NCBI RefSeq assembly: GCF_014837065.1
Contig: NZ_JACSPP010000004.1
Location: 62,001-126,000 of the forward strand
Origin: Phocaeicola intestinalis
GTDB lineage: Bacteria; Bacteroidota; Bacteroidia; Bacteroidales; Bacteroidaceae
Direction: 5' to 3'
DNA length: 64,000 nt
Below are positions 44,031 to 52,822 of this stretch, piece by piece. A model generated the notes under the pieces. That model was given only the letters and a program-made list of their open reading frames with translations, did no database searches and had not been told where the DNA came from. Each line of letters opens with the position of its first letter. Within the stretch, counting starts at the first letter, position 1. A program made the position numbers and the translations under genes.

Positions 44031-46908
44031 AGTTAAGATTCAGCCGGTTATGAAAGTGGTGATGCAATCTAACATGCATGAGCTGGACGAAGTGATGGTG
44101 GTGGCTTATGGTACTGCGAAGAAGTCTTCTTTTACAGGAGCTGCAACTTCAGTTGACGGGGAGAAAATCGCAAAACTTCAAGTATCATCTGTTTCCAAAG
44201 CACTTGAAGGGGCTGCAGCAGGCGTACAAGTAATCAGCACGAGCGGACAACCCGGTGAAAATGCAAAAATCCGTATTCGTGGTATTGGTTCGTTTAGTGC
44301 TTCCGCCGCTCCTTTATATGTGGTAGACGGTATGCCTTACGATGAAGAAGCTGTTAATGCTTTGAATCCGGCTGATATCGAAAGTATGTCTATCTTAAAG
44401 GATGCTGCATCTGCTGCTCTTTACGGTTCTCGTGCAGCTAATGGCGTTGTTATGATTACTACCAAAAGAGGTTCCAGTGACAAAAGTAGTATCAGTGTAG
44501 ACGCTCGTTGGGGTGTTAATACTCGTGGAATCCCTGAATATGATATTATGAAAGACCAACGCACTTATGTAAAAACTGCTTGGAATGTATTGTATAACCA
44601 AGTGGGAGGTGAAGAAGCGTCTGCTGGTTTGATTAATTCTATCGGTTATAATCCTTTTATCGGAGTAGCTAATAATGAAATGGTTTCTCCGGAAGGTGTG
44701 GTCACTTCTGCTCCTTTGCGTCATCACGATGATTGGGCGGATGCAACTTTACATAATGGATTACGCCAAGAATATAATATCAGTATGCAGGGCGGTAACT
44801 CTAAAACGACTCATTTCTTGTCTTTAGGTTATTTGAAAGATGAAGGTATCTTGCGGAACACAGACTTTGAGCGTATTTCGGCTCGTGCCAATATTACGCA
44901 TACTGTAAATAAATATTTGGACTTAACTGGAAATTTATCGTATGCACGTGGGGAAAAGAATGCCGGAACATCCCAAGGAGCAAGTTTAACAAATTACTCG
45001 AACGCATTTATGTTTACACAACAGATTGCTCCGATTTATCCAGTATATGCTTACGATACAGACGGGAACCGTTTGTATGATGAAGACGGTAATGTTATTT
45101 ATGACTATGGTGACGGAACATACAGTTCACGTATGGCAGGTTTCAGCAACCAGAATGTAGCTGCAAATTCTGATCTTGACGTACACCAAACTTTGAATGA
45201 CAATTTCTCTGGTCGTGGAACTATCAACTTAAACTTATTTGAAGGATTTAAGTTGACCGCAAACATTGGTTATGATTTAATGAACCAAGTGCGCACAGAC
45301 CACATGAATCAATTGTATGGTGATGCTGCCAATGTAAACGGACGTACCTATAAATACAATATCCGCATGCAGACATTTACAGCTAACCAGATTGCCAGCT
45401 ATGCCAAATCAATAGGAAAACATTCATTTGACGTAATGGTAGGACACGAATCTTATTCGTATATCCAGAATTATCAATATACGCATAAATATAACTTCTA
45501 TACGCTTGGTAATCCGGAATTCAACAATGCCATTACCATGAGTGATATGAATTCGTATAAACAAGAACATTCAATGGAAAGTTACTTCGGTCGCGTAAAT
45601 TATGATTATGAAGACCGTTTCTATCTTTCTGCCAGCATCCGTACAGACGAGTCGTCTAAATTCCATCCGGATAACAGACGGGGTACTTTCTGGTCAGTAG
45701 GCGGTTCGTGGCGTATGACTCAGGAAGAATGGTTGAAAGATGTATCATGGCTGAATGACTTGAAAATAAAGGCAAGTTACGGTACACAAGGGAATGACGG
45801 TATTCTTGATCAATATGGCTATGTAGTTTATCAACCCTATTTAAAGCAATATACCGTATCAAATAATAACGGTGCATTCTCTGTAGTGGAAAGCTATCGC
45901 GGAAACAAAGACTTGACATGGGAAAAGAGCAAGAACTTGAACGTAGGTATCGAATCTTCTTTCTTCGACCACCGGTTGAAATTTGATTTCGACTATTTCT
46001 TGAAGAATACTTCAGACATGCTTTATAATATGCCCTATCCTATATCGTCTGGTATTTCATATATACCTATGAATCTGTTGGATATGAAGAATCAAGGTTT
46101 TGAATTTACACTTACCGCAACTCCGTTCCGCACTAATGATTTTGTATGGAACATCTCAATTAATGGGACACATTATAAAAACAAAATCGTGAGTCTGCCT
46201 GAAGACAAAAGAGCTGACGGTATTATCCATGGAACATCTTCTTTGTTCCGCCTGACCGAAGGAGGTTCTATCTATGATGTATATACATACGAATATGCAG
46301 GTGTAAATCCGGAAACAGGTGCAGCCCAATGGTATATGAATGTAGAAGACGAAAATGGGAATGTAACGGGCAGAACCGTAACCGAAGATTATACCCAAGC
46401 CGACAAATACGATTTAGGCTCGACTTTGCCTGATTTCCAAGGAGGTTTGTCAATGGACTTTTCATATAAAAACTTTGATTTGACTATCGGAACAAACTTC
46501 CAGTTAGGAGGTCAAATCTATGATAGTATGTACATGGGATTCATGCATGCAGGAAGCAATGTTGGTTCAAACTGGCATAAGGATATTTTGAATGCATGGA
46601 CTCCTGAAAATAAGAATACGGATGTGCCTATCATGGACGGAGCACAAAATAGTAACGCACAATCATCCCGCTTTTTGATTAGCGCATCTTATTTCAATAT
46701 CCGTAACATTTCATTGGGATATACTTTCCCGGCTAAATGGATGAAAGCGATACAAGCTAACTCTGCACGGATTTATGTTTCAGCAGACAATGTTGCCATG
46801 TTCTCAAAACGTAAAGGATTGGATCCACGCCAATATGAATACGGATATTCAGCTGCCAACTATTCAGCTATCCGTGCGATTTCATTCGGTATTAACTTAA
46901 ACTTTTAA
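43981..46908 (+). CDS. Silent SusC-type receptor cassette D
   Basis: 975 residues, opening SSAGTLVVSFIGLQTQEVKI and continuing LDEVMVVAYGTAKKSSFTGAATSV, plug, and barrel to ISFGINLNF. No start codon, signal peptide or promoter. The extracellular loops differ from the other cassettes, which fits exchange of ligand range or of phage and antibody epitopes. Direct inversion with the active copy would flip about 8.3 kb, carrying the recombinase, cassette C and the DUF3990 unit. Confidence 0.92.
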   Translation, partial: SSAGTLVVSFIGLQTQEVKIQPVMKVVMQSNMHELDEVMVVAYGTAKKSSFTGAATSVDGEKIAKLQVSSVSKALEGAAAGVQVISTSGQPGENAKIRIRGIGSFSASAAPLYVVDGMPYDEEAVNALNPADIESMSILKDAASAALYGSRAANGVVMITTKRGSSDKSSISVDARWGVNTRGIPEYDIMKDQRTYVKTAWNVLYNQVGGEEASAGLINSIGYNPFIGVANNEMVSPEGVVTSAPLRHHDDWADATLHNGLRQEYNISMQGGNSKTTHFLSLGYLKDEGILRNTDFERISARANITHTVNKYLDLTGNLSYARGEKNAGTSQGASLTNYSNAFMFTQQIAPIYPVYAYDTDGNRLYDEDGNVIYDYGDGTYSSRMAGFSNQNVAANSDLDVHQTLNDNFSGRGTINLNLFEGFKLTANIGYDLMNQVRTDHMNQLYGDAANVNGRTYKYNIRMQTFTANQIASYAKSIGKHSFDVMVGHESYSYIQNYQYTHKYNFYTLGNPEFNNAITMSDMNSYKQEHSMESYFGRVNYDYEDRFYLSASIRTDESSKFHPDNRRGTFWSVGGSWRMTQEEWLKDVSWLNDLKIKASYGTQGNDGILDQYGYVVYQPYLKQYTVSNNNGAFSVVESYRGNKDLTWEKSKNLNVGIESSFFDHRLKFDFDYFLKNTSDMLYNMPYPISSGISYIPMNLLDMKNQGFEFTLTATPFRTNDFVWNISINGTHYKNKIVSLPEDKRADGIIHGTSSLFRLTEGGSIYDVYTYEYAGVNPETGAAQWYMNVEDENGNVTGRTVTEDYTQADKYDLGSTLPDFQGGLSMDFSYKNFDLTIGTNFQLGGQIYDSMYMGFMHAGSNVGSNWHKDILNAWTPENKNTDVPIMDGAQNSNAQSSRFLISASYFNIRNISLGYTFPAKWMKAIQANSARIYVSADNVAMFSKRKGLDPRQYEYGYSAANYSAIRAISFGINLNF

Positions 46909-46921
46909 ATAAGAATAGACT

Positions 46922-48403
46922 ATGAAGTTTCTTAAATATATTACATTATGTGCCGCTGCCCTCACCTTAGGAAGTTGTGCGGATGACTTTTTGGATAAGG
47001 AGCCAAGTGAATATGCTTCGGAAGACCAAATCAAAGAAGTGATTGAGAGAGACCCAAGTGCCATACAAGCCTATATTACGGGATATTATAAAAACCTATT
47101 TTCTCCAGAAGCTCAGCAAAGTCATGACGATTTTGGTCTAAAAGCATTCGAATTAGCTACGGATTTGATGGGAGATGATATGGCTTATCTGACTCAGCAC
47201 TTCTTCGTTTACGACTATATGTTGGATAACCGAGGCTCGAATTACCGTCGCCCTACGACATGTTGGCAAGAGCTTTATGCTGTAATTAGTGGCGCGAACG
47301 AAGTTATTACCAATCTAATCGGTTTAGCGGAAGACGGGGACGAAACCGTAGAAACCATGTTGGGGCAAAGTTACACTATACGTGCTTATTGTTATTTTTG
47401 GCTAATCAATCTTTACCAACAACCTTATCAATGGAATCAGGGAAAGCCAGGTATTCCTATCTATACAGAAACTGAAACAAGATTGGAGCGTGTTCCTGTA
47501 AAAGAAGTATATGACCAAATCCTTAGCGATATTGACAAAGGGTACAATTACCTGAAAGGCAAAGGAATTTCAAGTAAAGCAGAATTGAATGAGTATGCTG
47601 CAGCTGCTATTTACGCTAACATTCTTTCGTTCGTAAACGATTATCCTGATCAGTGGAATAAAGTCGCAGAATATGCCCAAATAGCTATTCAAGGCGGAAC
47701 ATTGATGAATGAAGACGAATTGTTGTCCGGTTTCAATGACATCAACTTAAGTGAAGTGCTTTGGGGTGCTGACATCAATAGCGAAACCAATACATTTTAT
47801 GCTTCATTTATGAGTAATATGGATCCGTTTGGACCGGGGTATGGAGGTGCATTAGGTAACTATAAAATGATTGCCAGCGACTTGTATGATAAAATTGCAG
47901 ACAATGATATTCGTAAAAAATGGTTTGGTATTGATGTAGATGAATCGAATTCTCATTATAATGTACGTCAATATATCCAATGCAAATTTGTGGATGTCGG
48001 TTCATTAGGAACAGGAGACACCTTCTGCTCTGATTATATCTATTTGCGTACAGGTGAAATGTATTTCGTGGCAGCCGAAGCTTTATACCGTGCAGGGAAA
48101 ACAGCTGAAGCAAAAACGATGTTGGAAACTATTATGCAAACCCGTGTACCTGGATATACTTGCAGCAAATCTGGAGATGCGTTATTAGAAGAAATTGAAA
48201 TTCAAAAACGTATTGAAATGTGGGGTGAAGGAAGACGTTTGTTTGACATGAAACGCCGCAATGAGGATTTAGACAGAACACATGCAACTAATCATAGTGC
48301 TACGACTCCTAAATCAGTTCCGGCTGGTGATAAACTATTTATCTATCAAATTCCGGACAAAGAATTGAATGCGAATAGTGCTATTACAGAACAGAATGAT
48401 TAA
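46922..48403 (+). CDS. SusD/RagB-family lipoprotein, cassette D
   Basis: 493 residues, starting 14 bases after SusC D. Lipobox TLGSC-ADD. TPR-like core with MLGQSYTIRAYCYFWLINLYQ in part and VPVKEVYDQILSDIDKGYNYL. C-terminal YIYLRTGEMYFVAAEALYRAG and IQKRIEMWGEGRRLFDMKRR. A terminator follows immediately. It is the smallest of the five SusD proteins and the most distinct, with no third lipoprotein. Confidence 0.93.
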   Translation: MKFLKYITLCAAALTLGSCADDFLDKEPSEYASEDQIKEVIERDPSAIQAYITGYYKNLFSPEAQQSHDDFGLKAFELATDLMGDDMAYLTQHFFVYDYMLDNRGSNYRRPTTCWQELYAVISGANEVITNLIGLAEDGDETVETMLGQSYTIRAYCYFWLINLYQQPYQWNQGKPGIPIYTETETRLERVPVKEVYDQILSDIDKGYNYLKGKGISSKAELNEYAAAAIYANILSFVNDYPDQWNKVAEYAQIAIQGGTLMNEDELLSGFNDINLSEVLWGADINSETNTFYASFMSNMDPFGPGYGGALGNYKMIASDLYDKIADNDIRKKWFGIDVDESNSHYNVRQYIQCKFVDVGSLGTGDTFCSDYIYLRTGEMYFVAAEALYRAGKTAEAKTMLETIMQTRVPGYTCSKSGDALLEEIEIQKRIEMWGEGRRLFDMKRRNEDLDRTHATNHSATTPKSVPAGDKLFIYQIPDKELNANSAITEQND

Positions 48404-48426
48404 ATAGTGCATTCTATAAATTAACA

Positions 48427-48470
48427 AGAAGGCTGCTCATGCTGAAAATCAGTTGGGCAGCCTTCTTTTC
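48427..48470. terminator. Terminator between SusD D and the convergent ATPase
   Basis: AGAAGGCTGC (48427-48436) and GCAGCCTTCT (48457-48466) pair perfectly and are followed by TTTC and a T-rich stretch. Sited between converging genes, it may serve both. Confidence 0.8.
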
Positions 48471-48475
48471 AATTT

Positions 48476-49549
48476 TTACAATGACCGATTGAAAATCCAG
48501 CGGGCAAAGAAAGGGTCATCTATTTCGTATTTCTTATTCTTTATTACATATCCTTGCTTAGACAAACGTTTTAACGCACTAAATGCAGTACTGGTAGGCA
48601 TTTCCCTTTTTGAATCAAGCGGAGACGTTGCGCTTTGTGCTAAAATAGTCAATATGTGGCGGTCGGTTTTATTCATTGCCATCCAAATGCGTTCATAGTC
48701 AAAATCATGTAATTGAGTTAATTCGTCTACGGCATGATTTACAACCTCCACTGTCTGGCTTTCTTGTTCCAATATATTCCAAACTTGAAAGGCAAGCTGC
48801 TGTGTATAATAAGGATGGCATTGGGTAAACAAAAGGATGTCTTTCGCTATTTGTTCCGATTGCTCTGGAACTATAAATGCAAACCGCTCTGTAAGATAAC
48901 GGAAAAAATCATCGTACGGTATTTTAGGGAGCCGCATCAAAATGCCGAAATGGTAAAACGGAGATTTTTTCTTTTCGAATATCTCTTCCATCATAGACTC
49001 TTGGCTTCCTAAAAAAATATAGTTTACGTTGTGTTGCAACTGCATAATGGAGCGAAGATATTTATCCAAACCTTTTTCCAAATCAATAATTTCTTGGAAC
49101 TCATCCAATACCACAACGAATTTATTTTTCTCGCCTAATTTCTCTATCAACATCAATACATCTTCCAATACGATATTATTATCGCTTCCGGGTTGAAAAG
49201 TAACATCTACTCCATCAGTCATCGGATTGACTGAAAAAGTCGGGATGAACCGAAAATGAGCCATGGCATGTTTGATTTTTTCGAATGGATATAATTTAAA
49301 TATGCGTTTCAGCAAAAGCGCAGCCAATTCGGTCACAGTTGTAACTGATTGGAAATTAATCATAACCACAGGCCTGTTTATATGCAGCAAGGCTTTACAA
49401 ACCAAGCTGGTTTTCCCGAATCTCCGCGGGCTGATTAACACCAAATGATTCTCGCTTTCCAACAATTGCCCGATAGATTGTAATTCCTTCTCCCTGTCCG
49501 TGAAGAAAGCTCCGTCTACTACTGTCCCAAACTTAAATGGATTTTTCAT
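48476..49549 (-). CDS. AAA ATPase (ATPase_2 type)
   Basis: From the ATG at 49549 the protein has 357 residues. Residues 1-15 (MKNPFKFGTVVDGAFFTDRE in part) are the usual start of this Bacteroidetes group. Walker A is SPRRFGKTS, Walker B is FVVVLDEFQEI, and YIFLGSQESMMEEIF is a sensor-like block. A C-terminal winged-helix region has ATSPLDSKREMPTSTAFSAL and LSKQGYVIKNKKYEIDDPFFARW in parts. Cellular role unknown. It lies between cassettes D and E and has a broken relative at 29678-30022. Confidence 0.87.
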   Translation of the reverse strand: MKNPFKFGTVVDGAFFTDREKELQSIGQLLESENHLVLISPRRFGKTSLVCKALLHINRPVVMINFQSVTTVTELAALLLKRIFKLYPFEKIKHAMAHFRFIPTFSVNPMTDGVDVTFQPGSDNNIVLEDVLMLIEKLGEKNKFVVVLDEFQEIIDLEKGLDKYLRSIMQLQHNVNYIFLGSQESMMEEIFEKKKSPFYHFGILMRLPKIPYDDFFRYLTERFAFIVPEQSEQIAKDILLFTQCHPYYTQQLAFQVWNILEQESQTVEVVNHAVDELTQLHDFDYERIWMAMNKTDRHILTILAQSATSPLDSKREMPTSTAFSALKRLSKQGYVIKNKKYEIDDPFFARWIFNRSL

Positions 49550-49580
49550 ATTGCGATATTTTTCGTTGCGACTTTTTTCG

Positions 49581-49588
49581 CAAATATA
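49581..49588 (-). promoter_or_regulatory. -7 box of the ATPase gene
   Basis: Minus-strand TATATTTG matches TAnnTTTG, 32 bases before the ATG at 49549. The longer open frame to 49618 begins upstream of this box, so the inner ATG is chosen. Confidence 0.6.
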
Positions 49589-49783
49589 ATCATTATCCTG
49601 TAATAAAGAAACTTTCATTCCATGAAAACTTCGTTCCTTGGTAATACATTGGGATACATTAGGTAGAAATATTTCAATGAAAATGCCTTTACAAGGTTTT
49701 CCAGCTAATGTTTTTGCAGTAAGAGATAAAAACAGGAATCATTTGTAAATACTTCAATAACAGGCAATTATTGGCTAAGATTC

Positions 49784-49833
49784 AGTTCGGCCGGAACTTT
49801 GGTGGTTTCTTTCACCGGCTTGCAGACGCAAGA
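49784..49833 (+). repeat. Recombination repeat of the SusC shufflon, divergent copy E
   Basis: AGTTCGGCCGGAACTTTGGT, then a CACCGG in place of CATCGG. The arms AGTTC and GAACT are kept, but the centre reads GGCCG instead of GGCGG. A centre mismatch could lower recombination with the other copies. Confidence 0.8.
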
Positions 49834-52789
49834 GCTCGACATCCGACCGGTTATGAAAGTTGTACTGAAGTCGGATGAAGAGGTGTTGGATGAAGTTGTT
49901 GTCGTTGCTTACGGTACCCAGAAACGTGCCTCCATTACGGGTGCGGTATCATCTGTAAGTGCAGGTCAGATTGAAAAACGACCGGTAACAAATGTGACCA
50001 GCGCATTGGAAGGTACTACTACCGGTGTGCAGGTAAACAGTACATACGGTGAACCGGGTAATGGTAGTAATAGCATCCGTATCCGCGGTTTTGGTTCTAT
50101 TAATGGAACAAACGAACCCTTGATTGTAGTAGATGGTGTACCCTATGAAGGCAGCCTGAACGAAATCAATACCAATGATATTGAATCAATGTCTGTCTTG
50201 AAGGATGCTTCTTCGGCTGCTCTTTATGGTAATAAAGCCGCTAATGGTGTTATTTTGATTACGACACGTAATGGAAAAGGAAGCAAACCGAGCCTGAATC
50301 TGGATATACGCCAAGGTATGTATACCCGTGGTATTCCCGAATACGACCGTCTGGGCATCAACGACTGGATGGAAACAATGTGGAAAGGATACCAACGCTA
50401 TTATATGATAGACGAAGGTATGGATGCTGCTTCAGCCGCCGCAGCCGTTAACCAGACTTTGATGAGCAATGTTATCAAATCGAATATTTTCGATAAGGGA
50501 AACACTGAACTTTTCACAGAAGATGGAAAGTTCTTAGGAAATGTTTTGCCAGGATATAATGACTTGGATTGGAATGATGCTTTGGAGCGTACAGGCTACC
50601 GCCAAGAATATAATTTGAGCGGTGCAGCTGCGGGTGAAAAATATGATTTGTTTGCATCTGGTTCTTATTTGAACGAAAAAGGATATGTTATCAGTTCTGA
50701 TTTTGAACGTTTCTCCGGTCGCTTGAAAGCCAACTTTACTCCGAACAAATGGTTTAAGAGCGGTATTAATTTATCAGCAAGTTCTTCGGAAGGCAATTAT
50801 GCCAATGAAGCCAACGGCACCTATTATATCAACCCATTCTATTCCGCACGTATGATGGCTCCGGTTTATCCGTATTATGCACATGATGCAGAAGGCAATG
50901 TGGTGATGGACGAGAATGGAAATCCTACCTACAACCTAGGGCAACAGTATCTGTCAAACCGCCATGTAGTGTATGAATTGGAAAACGATATCAACCGTAT
51001 GTACACCAACACGATGCAAGGACAGATTTATGCCACGATTTCGTTCTTGAATGATTTCCAGTTTACGGCAAAAGGAAACCTGTTCAATTCGAACATGAAA
51101 CAGAAAAATTACAATAACCCTGTCTGTGGTGACGGTGCCGGCAACAACGGTCGTCTGACCCAATATTATCAACGTGTGAAAGATTACACGCTTTCACAAG
51201 AATTATTTTGGGCTCACCACTTCAACAAGCATACGGTAGATGTGCTGTTGGCTCATGAAGCACGTAGTTATTATGAGTCACTGGACTATACTGCAAAGGC
51301 TAATATGAAAATGACAGGTGACAACACTGAGTTGTCAAACTTCTCAGAAACTACTTACAGTGAAGGTTCTACGATTGAGTATAACACAGAAAGTTATTTG
51401 GCACGTGCCCGTTACAACTACGATGACAAGTATTATTTCGATGCTTCTTTCCGTCGGGACGGCTCTTCCCGCTTCCATCCCGATCACCGTTGGGGGAACT
51501 TTTGGTCGGTAGGCGGAAGCTGGATGATTTCGAAAGAAAAGTTCATGGAAGATGTGACTTGGGTAGATGATTTGAAATTGCGTGCTTCGTATGGTGAAGT
51601 AGGTAATGACGCCGGTGTAGATTATTATGCCTACATGGCTTTGTATAATTCGGACACCAATGCCGGATTGGGTGCTTATTATAAGAACCAGCTGATGAAC
51701 GAGAACTTGAAATGGGAAACCACATCTTCGTTTGACATCGCGGTAGAAGCCCGTCTGTTTGACCGGTGGAACATTTCATTCGATTATTTCGATAAACGTT
51801 CGCGCGACCTGCTGTTCAATGTGTATAATCCGTTGTCGGCTGGTGCTACAGACTTGTGGGGAATCGGTAGTGCTGACGCAACAGCTATGTCAAGTATGGC
51901 AAAAAACATCGGGTCGGTATCTAATAGAGGTATCGAAATCGCTACTGATGTGGATGTTATCCGTACCAAAGACTGGAACTGGAATATCGGCATGAACCTG
52001 ACATGGCTGAAAAACGAGATTATCGAATTGCCTGACGGAGAAGATATCCTAAACGGTGTACAGATGTTCTCGGAAGGACATAGTATTTACGAGTTCTATA
52101 TGTACCAGTATGCCGGTGTAGACCAGATGAACGGTCGTGCTCTTTATGAAATTGACCCGACAAAAGTTGAATCGGCAAAAGCAGCTGGTTATCATGTGAA
52201 TATCAACGGTACAGACTATACGTATAACACCACGTATGCTAGAAAGGACTGGAGCGGCACTGCATTGCCTACTGTTTATGGAAGCATCTCGACTTCGGTA
52301 AGTTATAAGGATTTAACTCTTTCTATCTTAGGGACTTACTCATTGGGTGGAAAGACATACGATACCACCTATGCTTCTTTGATGAGTTCGAGCGTAGCCA
52401 GTCCGAATGCACTGCATACAGATGTGTTGAATGCCTGGCAGAGTGTACCTGCTGGAATGACAGAGGATTCGCCCAATCGTGTAGATCCGAACGGAATTCC
52501 CCGTTTTGACTTGTCATCACAAGATGCTTATTCGCAAGGTTCATGTGACCGTTGGCTGCAAAATTCTTCTTATTTCATCTTGAAGAATATCAACTTGAAC
52601 TATAATTTGCCTAAGAGATGGGTAACCAAACTCGGACTTGGCGGTATAAGCGTATATGGTAGTATTGAAAACGCATTTACCATTACCTCGCTGAAAGGTA
52701 TGAACCCGCAGTACAGTTTCAACGGTACGATGGACAACACATTCGTCACTGCCCGCGTTTATACTTTAGGCGTAAACTTGAAATTCTAA
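49784..52789 (+). CDS. Silent SusC-type receptor cassette E
   Basis: 1001 residues opening SSAGTLVVSFTGLQTQELDI, then LDEVVVVAYGTQKRASITGAVSS. The plug onset differs from the other cassettes (GTQKRASITG against GTAKKSxFTG), and the barrel ends YTLGVNLKF. No start codon, signal peptide or promoter. It is the most distant partner on the plus strand; inversion with the active copy would flip about 14.1 kb. Confidence 0.92.
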   Translation, partial: SSAGTLVVSFTGLQTQELDIRPVMKVVLKSDEEVLDEVVVVAYGTQKRASITGAVSSVSAGQIEKRPVTNVTSALEGTTTGVQVNSTYGEPGNGSNSIRIRGFGSINGTNEPLIVVDGVPYEGSLNEINTNDIESMSVLKDASSAALYGNKAANGVILITTRNGKGSKPSLNLDIRQGMYTRGIPEYDRLGINDWMETMWKGYQRYYMIDEGMDAASAAAAVNQTLMSNVIKSNIFDKGNTELFTEDGKFLGNVLPGYNDLDWNDALERTGYRQEYNLSGAAAGEKYDLFASGSYLNEKGYVISSDFERFSGRLKANFTPNKWFKSGINLSASSSEGNYANEANGTYYINPFYSARMMAPVYPYYAHDAEGNVVMDENGNPTYNLGQQYLSNRHVVYELENDINRMYTNTMQGQIYATISFLNDFQFTAKGNLFNSNMKQKNYNNPVCGDGAGNNGRLTQYYQRVKDYTLSQELFWAHHFNKHTVDVLLAHEARSYYESLDYTAKANMKMTGDNTELSNFSETTYSEGSTIEYNTESYLARARYNYDDKYYFDASFRRDGSSRFHPDHRWGNFWSVGGSWMISKEKFMEDVTWVDDLKLRASYGEVGNDAGVDYYAYMALYNSDTNAGLGAYYKNQLMNENLKWETTSSFDIAVEARLFDRWNISFDYFDKRSRDLLFNVYNPLSAGATDLWGIGSADATAMSSMAKNIGSVSNRGIEIATDVDVIRTKDWNWNIGMNLTWLKNEIIELPDGEDILNGVQMFSEGHSIYEFYMYQYAGVDQMNGRALYEIDPTKVESAKAAGYHVNINGTDYTYNTTYARKDWSGTALPTVYGSISTSVSYKDLTLSILGTYSLGGKTYDTTYASLMSSSVASPNALHTDVLNAWQSVPAGMTEDSPNRVDPNGIPRFDLSSQDAYSQGSCDRWLQNSSYFILKNINLNYNLPKRWVTKLGLGGISVYGSIENAFTITSLKGMNPQYSFNGTMDNTFVTARVYTLGVNLKF

Positions 52790-52822
52790 ATCAATACATA
52801 AATTAATAGAGCATATAAATAT

